Shown: piece by piece, positions 46,017 to 57,526 of the stretch
How positions within the stretch are numbered: position 1 is the stretch's first letter
Layout of the letters: each line of letters begins with the position of its first letter
NCBI GenBank assembly: GCA_029876055.1
Contig: CM056875.1
Location: forward strand, 2,666,001-2,730,000
Length of the DNA: 64,000 bases
Source: Madurella fahalii
Lineage: Eukaryota > Ascomycota > Sordariomycetes > Sordariales
Direction: 5' to 3'
The notes under the pieces: generated by a model
Database searches by the model: none
What the model was told of the DNA's origin: nothing
Seen by the model: only the letters and a program-made list of their open reading frames with translations
Program-made: the position numbers and the translations under genes

Positions 46017-46372
46017 ATGAAGCCCTTCGCATTCCTTCTCGCGACCCTGACGCTGCTGTCCGGCGCTACCGCCGTCGAGACCCAGAAGTCGGTTCTCATC
46101 AGCTATCCTCCCGAGACGCCCGACTCGATCTTGGACGAGGCCAAGAAGACCATCGTCGACGCCGGGGGGTCTATTACGCATGAATACAAGATATTCAAGT
46201 AGGCTATCGCTCATCACAATCGTACAGTTATCCGGCAAGTAGCAACGGCAGGCTGACAGAGACGTGTAGGGGCTTTGCGGCAACGGTTGGTGCGAAAATT
46301 CTCGAGACGGTCTCCGTGATGGGACAAGAGTACCAGGTACTTGTCGAGGAAGACCAGGGGGTTCACATCTAA
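46017..46372 (+). CDS. Small I9-family proteinase inhibitor with signal peptide
   Basis: Model: 46017..46198, 46270..46372, 94 aa; the 71-bp intron (GTAGGC...GTGTAG) keeps frame. The first ~19 residues (MKPFAFLLATLTLLSGATA) look like a cleavable secretion signal. The rest is a single inhibitor I9 fold: VLISYPPETPDSILDEAKKT, AGGSITHEYKIFKGFAATV, and a tail VEEDQGVHI. This resembles yeast Pbi2 (an inhibitor of vacuolar proteinase B) and the propeptides of subtilisins, without any protease domain attached. The signal peptide is unusual because Pbi2 lacks one; an extracellular or vacuole-lumen target is inferred. Confidence 0.82.
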
Positions 46373-47728
46373 CAAGCGACACTCCCGGACGCGACCATAA
46401 GGGGGTTACGTGACGGCGACCTATGATACCTACCCTAAAGTACGGACACCTTTCGAGCGGCGTTGGATGAGGCGAATTTGCTTTCAGTGGGATGTTAGAC
46501 GGTATGCTTTGGCGTTAAGAGTGGGAGGCAGCAACAGTTAGGGAGCTGTGCTGGTGGAAACAGTACAGTACACCAGGCATGGCGATTTCTTGTATCCAGT
46601 TCAATTCTAGGTCACCGAAGGCATCTCGTCATTCGACTTCCTGGCTTACATAAGTATCTAAGATATTTCAGTATTGGTCGCATCACAGACTGCCATGGCG
46701 AGATGGTGGTGTACCATTCAGAGGTCTCATTGCTTCATTGTGGGGTTTTGGTCTCGCTAGATAAGCTCCGTCAGCACGGAGCTGAAGACCGACGGACAAA
46801 CCCCACACAGAAGAATCAAAACGGCGGACGTCTCTCCTCCTTGCTACAGCACATCGGTACAATTCCTCCTTGGGCCCAATTTGAATCTAACTGTTCCTTC
46901 TCTGCGTAAAGTCGCGTCTCGGGTTGGGAAAGCAGACTCAAGACTAGGAGCGCCTGCAACGTCACTGAGAACCTGAAGCAGAGGATGATCCCTTCTTCAT
47001 CTCGTCTCCGGGGCATGACACCGAACCATGGCGCAATCAACGATGTCACCCCGCCAATTGTGAAACATGATGGCTCGGCCGTTATCAATATGGGGTTTCC
47101 TGGTCGGAATTCTGCGTCGTACTGTCAGAGTTCCAAGTCGATGGTTTTTCCGCCGGAGGAAGAACATGTGCAGGCGGTCTTGGTGCGCTACCTACTATAG
47201 GGAGCACAAGAGGCAGGAGCCTGATCTGCAACCAACATTGCCATCATCCGCAGAAACGTGGGAAGCGGCTTTGACTTATGCATGATGTCGCGTATTCTTT
47301 CAGGCCGCCGATGAGCCCCTGTATCCTCGGACCAATAGGCTCGGCTCGGGGAGCTAATCGGCAGGGCCAGAGCTCCCTGCAGGGATGCTGCCGGGTGCCG
47401 CGTGGGGACCTAAAATGTCCCGTTACGAACAGTGAAAACCATCCAGAACAATGCCTTTCCTGAGGACAGATGCGGCATGCACAATGATGAAACGCGGGAG
47501 TCCCGATTGAACCAAGATCTCCCAAGGCGATTCCTTAATGCCCCTCTTCGTTTCCGCACAATGCGCTGTGGCACTCTTCCAGTACAATACCGGCTGCCTT
47601 GACTGCGATCTCCTTGAGAATCCATTCTTCTCCTAGATTGGCGCTCCTCGACTCTACGACGGCGCCCATGGGATTTGTATTCCCAGGGACTCCTTGAAAT
47701 CAGAACCGCCCGCTGGCCCTTTTCGACC
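46373..47728. other. Intergenic region
   Basis: 1.36 kb between same-strand genes. Contains the inhibitor 3' flank and the hookA promoter/leader. No supported gene. Confidence 0.5.
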
Positions 47729-50423
47729 ATGACGCAGTATACTCCCCTTACCCAAACGGCCCTCTTGAAATGGGTCAACACGTTCGAGATGCGGCGCAAG
47801 GCTGTGTCGCTACAAGACCTACGGGACGGTATTGTCCTGGGCCAGATCCTCGAGCAGATGCTGGCGCCCGAGTTTCACTCGTCTAGTCTCATCCAGAACC
47901 CCACCTCGGAGGACGAGAACAAGCAAAACCTCGAGACCGTCTACCGCGGGTTGGCCAGGTTCCTGCGCACCGACAACCCCCTTCTCGCTCCTTCGCCTTC
48001 TGAATTCCGCGCCATCGCCGAGAACCCCGATGACAATGCCATCTGCGAGTTCCTCTCGGCCTTCCTTACGGCCGCTTGTCTGGGCTCTCTGTCAAGGACC
48101 TATGTCCCAAAGGTCATGGCACTCGACAAGCCCACACAAGGCGAGATCGCCAAGATCATCAACCACAAGAGCCAGCTGAAATCGGACAGGGAGGAAACAG
48201 CACAAGATAACCCCGAGGCGGAAGAGGTCGACCTGGACATCCATGCCATCAGAGATCCCGCCTTGATGGCCGAGGAGCTCGATCAGATGAAGGACAAGGT
48301 GGACATGCTCAAGAAGCAGAATGCAGACCTGCAGTCCCGTCTCGACAAGCTTCTCGACACTCGCGAGGCCATGCTGCAGGATCTGAAACTAGCCCAAGAT
48401 GAGCTCACCCACATGAAGCGTGTCCGGGGCTCGGATGCGACAGCTGCTATCAGAGACCTGCGGAATGAGATTCGAGAGAAGATGGCCGAGATTGATAGGC
48501 TGGAAGACCTGCTGGAGAAGGAAACATTCCGGTCGTCGAGACTCGAAAAGGAAAACGAGTCGTTGCGGGCAAAAGCCGAGCGGTTGAAAGACCTCGAAGA
48601 CAAGGTCACGGTACTCGAGCACGAGACGAAGCAGCAGCAGCAGACGATCAAAGGGCTGGAAAACTACAAGAAGAAAGCTCAAGACTTGACAGCCATCCAG
48701 CAGCGAAGCAGGGTTCTGGACGAACAAATATTGCAGCTCGAACAAGACCTGAGAAACTATGACGAGGTGAAGGCGCAGAATCGAAAGCTACAGAAGGAAA
48801 TTGAAGAGAAGGTCCGAGTTTTGACCAGCAACGAGCAAGAGATTATCTACACGCTGCAGTCCAAGAATGTCTTGCAAGACGCCAATGAGGAGCTGAAGCG
48901 GAGAGTCGAGTATCTCGAGTCGAGGCGCCAGCTCGATGAAAGCACCATCCGAGAGCTCCAGGACCAGCTCCAGTTGGGCGACATACCGCAGCAGGGGTCC
49001 GACAGTCCAGATGCCACTACCACCAAATTTACCCTCGAACAGGAGCTGGAGACTACGGGTGACCCGGCGGTGGCTCTACGTCTCGAGCTCCAGCGGCTCA
49101 AAGCCGAGAATAGCCTGCTGCGGAATAACATGACTGTGGCGTCCGAGAACGAGAGACTGCGCAATGAGCTCGACAGCGCCGGCCAGAAGGTGGACCATTT
49201 CCGATTCAAGTGCACCGAAGCCATGGAAAAGCATGCCGTCGCGCAGGAGCAGATCAATGCACTGATCAACAACGCCACAGGAGAAGGGTTAGTCTTTGGC
49301 ATTGACGTTGCCCAGGCGGTGAATGGCCTCAATTCACTAACACCCGGCTACTTTTAGGGAGTCTGCCTTCATCAACATGCGCCGCAATCTGATCGAAGCA
49401 ACAAAAGAACTTGAGAAGCTTCGGAAACGGGCCCAGGATCTCGAGCGGGAGGCCGCAGACCGCGAGCGGGAGCTGCTCCAAGTCAAGACTGACCGTATGT
49501 TGAGAAGCTACTCTTATGAGACTAGCCTCGGTCTCGAGGACCTCGCTGACCTTGGAACCACAGTGGACGCCATTGGGCAGGATCAGACGGCGGCTCTTGC
49601 GGCGCTCAAGTCGTCAGACGAGCTCATCTCGGAGTCGCTGCGGACCGAGCTCGAAGCGACGCGCAAGCAACTCACGCAAAAGGCGTTTGAGTCGGACCGC
49701 ATGAAGGACCAGCTCATGGACGCCCTGGTCTCCAAAGACAAGATCCAGAAAAAGCTCGATGACGCTCTAGCTGCCGCGACGCCCGCCACCAACAGCCGGC
49801 AGGAGGAGGCGCCCAAAGGCAAGAAGGAGGACGCCGAGAAGATTGAGAAGCTCAAGACTGCGCTGAGGCAGAAGATGGAAGTAAGTAACGATCCTTCTCC
49901 GCGTCCTGATTCCCCTTCGATGGTTTCGTTTTTTTGCGTCGGGATTCGGATGCATGGCCGCGATTCCCACGGTTGCTGACCCTTCACTCGTGTCTGCAGC
50001 AATTGGAGAAATCCGAGCAGGAAAAACAGGATCTCCAACGGCGGCTCAAACTTGCAGAGAGCGGCGGCGCCTTCGCGGCTCAGAAGGTACGTTTTGATTT
50101 CCTGAATACACCAATCCCGTTCCTCCCTTGCCACCGCCGGTTTCGCAAACGGAGTAAAACTAACCCAATCTCGTCAGGCCGCAACTGATCAAATCATCCG
50201 CAACCTGCAGCGGGAAAACGCTATGATGACTACGGCATGGTACGACCTCACAAGCCGCCTTCAAAGCAACCATGTTGTGCTCCAGAGGCGGCATGATGCG
50301 CCCAGGAGCTGGCTGAACAAACAACGCCAGATGGTGAACGGTGAGCTCTACCAGATCTTGTGACAGCTTCAGTTAGCGGTTATTCTAACGCTCTCTCCCT
50401 ACCTAGCTACGCCCCGAAGATAA
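47729..50423 (+). CDS. hookA: Hook-family dynein adaptor (HookA)
   Basis: Model: 47729..49287, 49358..49880, 50000..50086, 50178..50340, 50407..50423, 782 aa; all four introns (70, 119, 91, 66 bp) are GT-AG and keep frame. The Hook domain occupies residues ~1-165 (LLKWVNTFEMRRKAVSLQDL, DGIVLGQILEQMLAPEF), followed by long coiled coils from about 190 to 650. The conserved C-terminal part has AWYDLTSRLQSNHVVLQRRH and APRSWLNKQRQMVN. In Aspergillus nidulans HookA links early endosomes to dynein via the FTS-FHIP complex through this C-terminal region, and dynein/dynactin binds the N-terminus. The last coding exon is only 17 bp (TPRR plus stop). The frame extends upstream to 47675, but no conserved sequence supports it. 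Confidence 0.93.
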
Positions 50424-51618
50424 CGCCCGGCGGGATGGGAGAGTCGCATATGGAGCTGATGTTGGTTTCATCTTGACGTTACATGAATCATCGCACGGGC
50501 ATATATATTCCATTCGGTTGCCCTTCGAAAGGGTTCTTCTCCGCCATATTCTCCCAAGCCCAGCCTTGTCTTTCCTTTTCTTGGGGGACGGATTCGCTGG
50601 CTGGCGGCCCTTCTGAACATTAATGAGAATATCAGGATACAGCAGCATAAACATTAATTGCATGAGCATAGCGCGGGTTCTTTCTAAGGGCTGCTAGATA
50701 AATTCCCGTACCTTACGTGGTTGGATTAACGGCGATGAAAAATAAAGTAGATCGTGTGTCGAAGCGAGAGATTAGCGATTGTCTATTCCCATTCTTGAAG
50801 GGCGGTTGTCGGCGGTGAAGATGCCTCTTTGCAGTAGTGCCATGTCTCTTAATTAACTTACTCTTAAACATGCTCTCTCCGTACATGTATTCTAAACTAT
50901 TGATAAGAGACTTCCTCTTGGTGGACCAACTGCACCGACTTCAGGGTCAGATGGAAGAGAGTGAGGCATTTCTGTGCACACTAGCAAGAAAACGGGCACA
51001 TAGTTTCCATTCTAAAGAGGGGACAATGGATATAGCGAGGCTGTACAGAATATGATCCGATAATTGCCATGATATTACCATTTCTCTGCCCGTGTCGTGA
51101 ATGTGTATACGTATCTGGGAATAGTGAGTTCGAGCTACATACATGTCCGGGACGTCCCGACACTGGAGAGCTAAAACCTTCGTTTAGGACAAGGCGCAGT
51201 GGAACATAGGTGTAGCAGGATCGACGTTTTCTACATTGTAGTAATTACAGCGCTTCCATGACACTAGCCTAGTCATCCTCGCGGATCCCGACCCGGAATC
51301 GCCATGTTGGCCCTGGGTATAAGCCGAATTGTCCATAACTCCTCCCAATTACACCTTCTATGAGGACCGTCGGTAGGATGAATATTTGGCGACAGAGACA
51401 ATATTGGCGGACATGGATTTGGAAAAGAGCACCCTTCCGTTTCCAAGGGCGGAGAGGCGGGGGCGGGGGAACGTCCGCCAGAGCTTTTGGCCACTTCTTC
51501 ACCAAGGGCGGCAGAAAAATAGCAGCATGTCGATCTCCTACGGGTTGGACTTTGAGCTCTTCTTTTCAGCCTCGGTCCCGTTCTCCCTGTCATCCCAGTC
51601 CGGGCCCGCGTCGCCCAT
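50424..51618. other. Intergenic region between convergent genes
   Basis: 1.2 kb between hookA (+) and adk1 (-). No supported gene. Confidence 0.5.
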
Positions 51619-52677
51619 CTATGGCTTGGCCGCGAGCCGGCTCATGAGGTCGCCCTTGGCCTTGTCACCGTCAAAGATGGCCAGCAGGCTCTTCCAAACC
51701 TGTCCGGGCTGCTGGCTGGCGTCGATAGCCTTCCAGATGCCCGTGTTCTTATAGTAGCCAACGACCGGGGCGGTCTGCTTGTGGTAGGTAGCCAGACGCT
51801 TCTTGAGAGCCTCGGCGTTGTCATCGCTGCGCTGGATCAGCGGCTCGCCGGTGATGTCGTCCGTCATGGGCACCTTGGGAGGGTTGAAAGTGGTATGGTA
51901 GCTGCGGCCGCTGGCGGGGTGGACCAGGCGGCCTGTGATGCGGGCCACCAGCAGCTCGTCGTCGATCTTCAGCTCCACGGCGTGCTGCAGCGACTGGTTG
52001 CGCTCGCGAAGCATCTTGTCTAGGCCCTCCGCTTGCGGAACAGTGCGGGGGAAACCATCGAGGATGAAGCTGGTGGGGGACACACACATGTTAGCACACA
52101 CACACTCTCTCTCTGCCTTCCTTCGGCTGCGGCATATCGGGGTCGGGAAACCTCCCCCCTTGCATTCCTTGTTGTTATCCAGCTCCTCCTTGATCATGCC
52201 AATCATAATATCATCGCTAACCAAACCACCTGCATCCATGATCTTCTTGGCCTCCCGACCGAGAGGAGTCTTCTTGGCGACTTGGGACCGCAGCATGTCG
52301 CCCGTTGCCTGTCGTCGAGAGAAGTCCGATGTTAGAGATCCGGAACCACCGCAGGCACTCGGAAGCTCATCAATTGACTTACCAAGTGGCAGCAGTGGAA
52401 CTTCTCCTTGATCTTGGGGGCTTGAGTTCCCTTGCCTGCGGCGTGTGAGTGGTTTTGCCGCGATGCTTGCAGCGCAGAAGGGCAGCGTTCCAGCCATTCT
52501 CGGCGAACTCGGCCACTACGCACCTGCACCGGGAGGTCCGATCAAGACCATGCGGATCTCCTCCGCCGTCTTCTTTTTACCGCCGCCCGATTGCCTATCC
52601 TCCAGAGCTTTTACGCGGCTCTCGACGTTGTAGATGATGCCTTGCAGGCGCTTCACTTCGTCCTCGAGGTAGCCCAT
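51619..52677 (-). CDS. adk1: Adenylate kinase (Adk1)
   Basis: Exons seen: 52677..52524, 52435..52383, 52308..about 52152, 52069..51619. The P-loop GPPGAGKGT is split by intron 1. Downstream come HLATGDMLRSQVAKKTPLGR, FILDGFPRTVPQAEGLDKML, LLVARITGRLVHPASGRSYH (long LID domain) and a conserved end near DASQQPGQVWKSLLAIFD. It converts AMP + ATP to 2 ADP in cytosol and intermembrane space. A short N-terminal helix (MGYLEDEVKRLQGIIYNVES) precedes the core. The third intron is a problem: the GT donor at 52151 and CAG acceptor at 52070 (82 bp) break the frame by one, whereas leaving it in keeps an open frame with about 30 extra residues between ECKGG and FILDGF. An extra base in a G6 run (52154-52159), or a non-canonical donor, could explain it. 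Confidence 0.85.
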
Positions 52678-53810
52678 CTTGTCCGATTTCGGCTCTGGGG
52701 TTTGGGGGGAAAGTGTATACGAGGAGAGGCGGAGGAGGGAGAAGGGAGAAGAGCGGGGAACAATTGACAGCAAGTTCTGTTGGGAAAAGCAAGATGTGTC
52801 AAAAGATCAAAGGACGGCTCCCGAAATTTTGATGGGAATGTGTACTTGGCTGCGACGGGCAGGCGTGTTTTTTCGCCGAAATGCAGCACAAGCTGAGTGG
52901 CAGGCAAGGATGGTTGCGACAGCCGCCTGGGGCCGGGGCCGCCCACCCAGGGGCCCTGGCCGCCGAGAGGCCCCGAATTGAACGGCGAACCCATGTTTGA
53001 AAGACACTGTTTGTCCTTTGCTTCCTCTCGTCCCTACGTTGCAATGCCACTCCAACAATTTTCATTTCCTTTCGGCCATTATCTTAAACAATACGGGCTG
53101 TTCCTCGCGTCTCTCCTGTCTGGCCACAGATCTACACGCCGCATCGTTGCAGCTCCCATCCGCCGAGGTAGCTTCGGATGAGCTTCCACTTCTACTGCGA
53201 ATCAGGGAGCTCTAGCGAGCCGACCGGCAAACCGGATGAATGGCCGTCAAGCGGGGGCGAACGGCAGGTCCGAGGAGCTCCACAGCACGTGGGACTTCTT
53301 GTCTCACCCGTGGTCGGCGTGGTTCTTGAGCGTCTACAGCGCTGGTCCAAGATGCAGCAAAAATGCGGCGAACAAGTAAACACACCCCGACTGAGTCTCG
53401 TCATCCCGATGTTCCCAGTTCACGGATGGATTGTAACAAGGCTGCGTGTTTTCAGGGCCGGAGTTTCGCTGGTCCAAGCTCCCCGCAGCAAGCCACAGCA
53501 GCCCGCTGTCCAACCAAAGTCTGCTGCCAAGGTTCCCTTGGCCCATTAGTGCAAGGCGATCCGCACACTAATACCTGCCGCTTGACATCATTGGGCTCTT
53601 GAGTCCCCTTCATGCGATGCAGTTGTGAGCTCCCGAGAAGGCTTATTTTGTCTGCCGATTGTGTCCCCTACCCTGGAAACGCCATAGTAATGCTGTACCT
53701 TAGAGCCCTGTATTACCCCATGCCTGAACCGTGAACGCCGAATATGCCAGCCCAGTAGGCCATAGTGTAGAAGCCAACATGCAGCAACTTGTGAAGCACC
53801 CCCCTGACGC
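52678..53810. other. Intergenic region between tandem minus-strand genes
   Basis: Holds the adk1 promoter and leader (probable 5' UTR near 52690-52780) and the 3' flank of the 53811 gene. No supported gene. Confidence 0.5.
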
Positions 53811-54827
53811 CTAAGCCTTTGCGCTCCCAGGGACACTCTCATTCTCATCATCCCAAAGTTCCTTGCTCTCCTGCTCAACAGCTCGCATCGCAATAGCCAC
53901 CTCCTCCAACTTGGCAACCACATCCAGCACGCCCTGGTTTACCCTCTGGAAGTACCGATCATTGGCCTCCCTCCGCTTCCTCGCAAGCAAGATATCGACC
54001 TCGGTCTCCTCTTCGAGCTTATCTCCCACCTTCTCCTGCCCTCCGCTACTCCCAGGCCTAGCGCCCGTGCCCACCGTGCTCTTCGTGCTCCGTGTATGAC
54101 CTCCATCCGTAGCCGTCCCACCACCATCGGGCCCCCTCCCAATCGTAGTCCCCACGCTCCTCCCGGCAGTGCCGACGCTCTTCCCAACCCCAGCGCCAAC
54201 CCCAGCGCCCTCCGACGCAGCACCTGCCCCCTCCCCGGTAGCACCAGCAGCACCAGCAGCAGCACCAGCAGCAGCACCGCCCACCGTCTCAATCGCCTCG
54301 TCCGCCTCGCTCCTAGCCCACGCCTGCGCCAGCGCGATCTGCGCCGCGCGCAGCTCGTCCAGTTTGCGCTCGTGCTCGGGCCCAAAGATGCGCGCCGCAT
54401 GGCGGCTGCCCGTCGTCGTCTGAGCACCCCCACCGCCACCGCCAACCCCGCCGGCAGACAGCTGGTCGACCTCCTCCAGCGTGGCCTGCATCTCGGCCCA
54501 GAGCGCGTCCGTCCTATCGGTCGCGCGCGTGGATGATTCGCGGCGCAGTTGTATGGGGGGTAAGGGGTGATGTGTGAGGTTGATGTTGAGGCCGCCTGCG
54601 GTGCCGGTAGTGTTGGTGGTGGTGGTAGTGTTGGCGGCGGTACCGCCTCGGAGGGGGTTGTTTAGGGCGGGTATGGAAGGTGGGGAGGTAAAAGGGGGTG
54701 GGCCGGACGCCCCTGAAAGACCCATTCCTGGGAGGGAGGCATGGGAGGCGGTGGGCGAGGGGTGGAAGAGGTTTGGTGGTGGCGGGGGGTCGCGGGGTTT
54801 GGGTGGTTCCTTTGTGAGCTGGGACAT
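53811..54827 (-). CDS. Unrecognised coiled-coil protein
   Basis: Single-exon ORF of 338 aa that I cannot assign to a named family. The first ~100 residues are Pro/Thr/Asn-rich and disordered. Two segments look conserved: RTDALWAEMQATLEEVDQLS with RIFGPEHERKLDELRAAQIA and LAQAWARSEADEAIE (about 105-180), and DILLARKRREANDRYFQRVN followed by GVLDVVAKLEEVAIAMRAVE (about 280-325). Between them is a Gly/Ala/Thr linker encoded by GCA/GCC repeats. The helical ends suggest a small assembly subunit or adaptor; this is inference. The start at 54827 is the first ATG, and the hydrophilic, helical ends make a chance ORF unlikely. Confidence 0.65.
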   Translation of the reverse strand: MSQLTKEPPKPRDPPPPPNLFHPSPTASHASLPGMGLSGASGPPPFTSPPSIPALNNPLRGGTAANTTTTTNTTGTAGGLNINLTHHPLPPIQLRRESSTRATDRTDALWAEMQATLEEVDQLSAGGVGGGGGGAQTTTGSRHAARIFGPEHERKLDELRAAQIALAQAWARSEADEAIETVGGAAAGAAAGAAGATGEGAGAASEGAGVGAGVGKSVGTAGRSVGTTIGRGPDGGGTATDGGHTRSTKSTVGTGARPGSSGGQEKVGDKLEEETEVDILLARKRREANDRYFQRVNQGVLDVVAKLEEVAIAMRAVEQESKELWDDENESVPGSAKA

Positions 54828-55311
54828 GACTACATCCTCATTTGGCTCCTACTGGGACGCGGGCTTTGGTTATAATGGGTTGATGCTGTAGAAACCTTGA
54901 GGGAGGTTGTTACCGCAGTCGACTTGAACGTGGTTGTGAATGGAGCTGAAGGTAGATTAAGCATTAAACGAGTTATGTGATTTCCGGGTATGTTTTCTCT
55001 GCGTATTACCCTGAAGTGCGCACGAGCCAGCTTCCCCCTCGTTTTCGCCGCCTGGTGGGGTCTGTGCGCCTCAGGCGGGAAGTTTTGCCCAATCGAGAGG
55101 CTAGGGCTTTCTCACCCTACTGCGAAACTCGGCTGCCAGCAAAAAATCGGCAATCGCGAACGACCTTTCCGGATCACGAACTGCATCCAGAGTCCGCGGT
55201 CAGCATCAAGTCGGTATGAGTCTCCGCTTCGCTTCAATCACCGGATTCGTTCTGATTGACGACTTGAATTGAGATTCTTTTTTCCGCTAACATCGTCGTC
55301 TTGCAGCAAAA
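54828..55311. other. Divergent promoter region and rps23 leader
   Basis: 484 bp between the 53811 gene (-) and rps23 (+). It includes a probable intron in the rps23 5' UTR (see 55214-55306). Confidence 0.55.
55214..55306 (+). other. Probable 5'-UTR intron of rps23
   Basis: The donor GTATGA (55214) and a CCGCTAAC branch site, followed by TTGCAG (ending 55306), lie five bases before the ATG at 55312. Leader introns placed at the ATG are common in fungal ribosomal protein genes. Confidence 0.6.
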
Positions 55312-56052
55312 ATGTCTGGTGGAAAGCCCCGTGGTCTCAACGCGGCCCGCAAGCTGCGCAACAACCGCCGCGAGCAGCGGTGGGCTGATCTGCACTACAA
55401 GAAGCGTGCGCTCGGCACTGCTTTCAAGTCCAGGTGCGTAACAACCAGCAAATAAATCGTTTCGAGTGTGAGTGCGAGTGCCACGACTAACGACGAGATA
55501 GCCCGTTCGGTGGTTCGTCTCACGCTAAGGGAATTGTCCTCGAGAAGGTCGGCGTCGAAGCCAAGCAGCCCAACTCCGTACGTCAATCGTCGCCCCGATG
55601 GGATTCACGTTTTCGACTTCGCGGCCGATAACAAGGGCTAACCGACAATGGTCTAGGCTATTCGGAAGTGCGTGAGGGTCCAGCTCATCAAGAACGGCAA
55701 GAAGGTCACTGCTTTCGGTACGGAAATCCCGATGACCCCCCTGCTGCGAGAGAAGCAAGATGCTGTTACAATGCAGCCTGGGTGTTCAAATGCCAGGCGC
55801 TGACGGTTTTGTTACCCAGTCCCCAACGATGGTTGCCTGAACTTCGTCGATGAGAACGACGAGGTCCTCCTGGCCGGTTTCGGCCGCAAGGGCAAGGCGA
55901 AGGGCGATATTCCCGGTGTGCGCTTCAAGGGTTGGTCATCCCCCAATCTCGTGGCAATTATTCGCCTACTAACCCCCCTTGCAGTTGTCAAGGTCTCCGG
56001 CGTCGGTCTGCTCGCGCTCTGGAAGGAGAAGAAGGAGAAGCCCAGATCATAA
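55312..56052 (+). CDS. rps23: 40S ribosomal protein S23 (uS12)
   Basis: Model: 55312..55433, 55502..55577, 55657..55717, 55820..55930, 55985..56052, 145 aa, the exact eukaryotic length. It starts MSGGKPRGLNAARKLRNNRR and contains [40 protein letters not shown] (with the conserved PNSA loop at the decoding centre), VPNDGCLNFVDENDEVLLAG and the end LALWKEKKEKPRS. uS12 sits at the A-site of the small subunit and affects translational accuracy. Four introns in 435 coding bases is intron-dense; the fourth has a weak GTTGGT donor. Identification is secure. Confidence 0.97.
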
Positions 56053-56323
56053 ATGCCAGGCGGCACGGGAAATGGCACGGTTCGGCATCGGGAGTCTGCG
56101 TGGCTTTTTTACATTGGCATTCCATATCCAGGTTGGGGAATCTGGGCTCTCACGATAGACATGGTCTGAAAATACGAGACCATTAAGCTGATACCACAGG
56201 CCATGCATGTTTGGGAACCGCGTCATGTAGTGATGCTTGCTTGCTGAGCAAAAAGCCTTTGGGTTGGGTCTATGCGAAAAGAGTTTATGGTACATGAGAT
56301 ATATCATACAACACTCCAATACA
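56053..56323. other. Short convergent gap
   Basis: 3' flanks of rps23 (+) and coq2 (-). No gene. Confidence 0.5.
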
Positions 56324-57526
56324 TCATGCCGACTCCTCGTCCCCTCGCTGAACATATCTTAGGAGGTAATCGGCTCCCAGGCCGAGGCTGATGACACCTC
56401 CTGTGATCCAGCACCCGTTGACGAACCACCACCAGCAGTCCTTGACGCTCTTCAGGTTGACTCTCTTGATCATGATGCCAAGCGTAACCAGGGCACCGCC
56501 GCAGCTGCCGATGAAGAACGCCGGCCCGGCGCCGGTAGCGATGCCCGCTCCAGCCAGAAGCGCCACCTGCGTGAGAGCCAAGCCCGTGAGAACCTGCTTG
56601 GTCTCCTTGTCATGCTTCAGCGCGATGCTCTTGATGCCCGCCTTGGCGTCGTCCTTGATGTCCATGTGCGCATAGATCATGTCGTACAAGACGGTCCACG
56701 CAATGTTGGAGGTATACAGCAGCGCCGCCGCCGCCTGCGCAGCCCCGTTGGCGAGCAGGTCGACGCCCAGCGCGGGGAACCCCATAAAGGCGCCCCACGA
56801 GAAGGTCAGACCCAGCACGAACTGCGGGTAGTACGTCACGCGCTTGGCGAGCGGGTACATGGCGACGAACAGCAGGCTGGGCGTGGCGTAGAAGAAGCAG
56901 GAGGCTGGGAACTGCAGGAGGATGGCTAGCCCCGCGAACAGCTGCGCGCCCGTAAAGACGAGGCCCTTGAAGGGCGTCACGGCGCCCCGGGCGATGGGAC
57001 GTAGGCGGGTACGTGCTACGTGCGGGTCGAGGTTACGGTCCCAGAGGTCGTTGATTGTGCAGCCGGCTCCGCGCATGATGACGGCGCCGGCGAGGAAGAG
57101 GAGGGAGGTGCCGAGGACGGTTGAAGGTGGTGCCATTGGTGTGGCTAATGGTGCGGCGAGGAGGGTCGAGAAGAGACAGGGAAAGAAGAGATAGTAGGAG
57201 CCGGTTGGCTTGTCGATGCGGATGAGCTCTGCGTAAGGGACCCATGAGGAAGGGAGGATAGATAGGAGGCCTGTTCGCGGGGGTGTGTACGGCTCGACGG
57301 CCGGAGTGGAGGAAGGTTTGGTGGTGATGTCGGCTGCCGTTGACAAGAGTTTCGCTGTTGTGTGGTAGGCAATGACCGACCGTTGTGGGGGGTGTGTGTA
57401 AGTCTCAAGAGCGAGTCCTCGGGGATTTGAAAGTGCTCGCGCTGGCGGCCATGGTTTACTGGGCCTGGCGGCCTGGCCAAGAGCACGCCGTAAAAGCAGT
57501 CTAGGGAGAATTCTGCAACCAGGCAT
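56324..57526 (-). CDS. coq2: 4-hydroxybenzoate polyprenyltransferase, mitochondrial (Coq2)
   Basis: Single-exon protein of 400 aa starting MPGCRILPRLLLRRALGQAA, a good mitochondrial presequence. An in-frame ATG at 57601 would add 25 residues. The UbiA fold is clear: AELIRIDKPTGSYYLFFPCL, the first Asp-rich motif in GCTINDLWDRNLDPHVARTR, and the second in YDMIYAHMDIKDDAKAGIKS, with about eight or nine membrane helices. It joins the polyprenyl chain to 4-hydroxybenzoate in ubiquinone synthesis at the inner mitochondrial membrane. It is divergent from the JmjC gene at 58127. Confidence 0.93.
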   Translation of the reverse strand: MPGCRILPRLLLRRALGQAARPSKPWPPARALSNPRGLALETYTHPPQRSVIAYHTTAKLLSTAADITTKPSSTPAVEPYTPPRTGLLSILPSSWVPYAELIRIDKPTGSYYLFFPCLFSTLLAAPLATPMAPPSTVLGTSLLFLAGAVIMRGAGCTINDLWDRNLDPHVARTRLRPIARGAVTPFKGLVFTGAQLFAGLAILLQFPASCFFYATPSLLFVAMYPLAKRVTYYPQFVLGLTFSWGAFMGFPALGVDLLANGAAQAAAALLYTSNIAWTVLYDMIYAHMDIKDDAKAGIKSIALKHDKETKQVLTGLALTQVALLAGAGIATGAGPAFFIGSCGGALVTLGIMIKRVNLKSVKDCWWWFVNGCWITGGVISLGLGADYLLRYVQRGDEESA

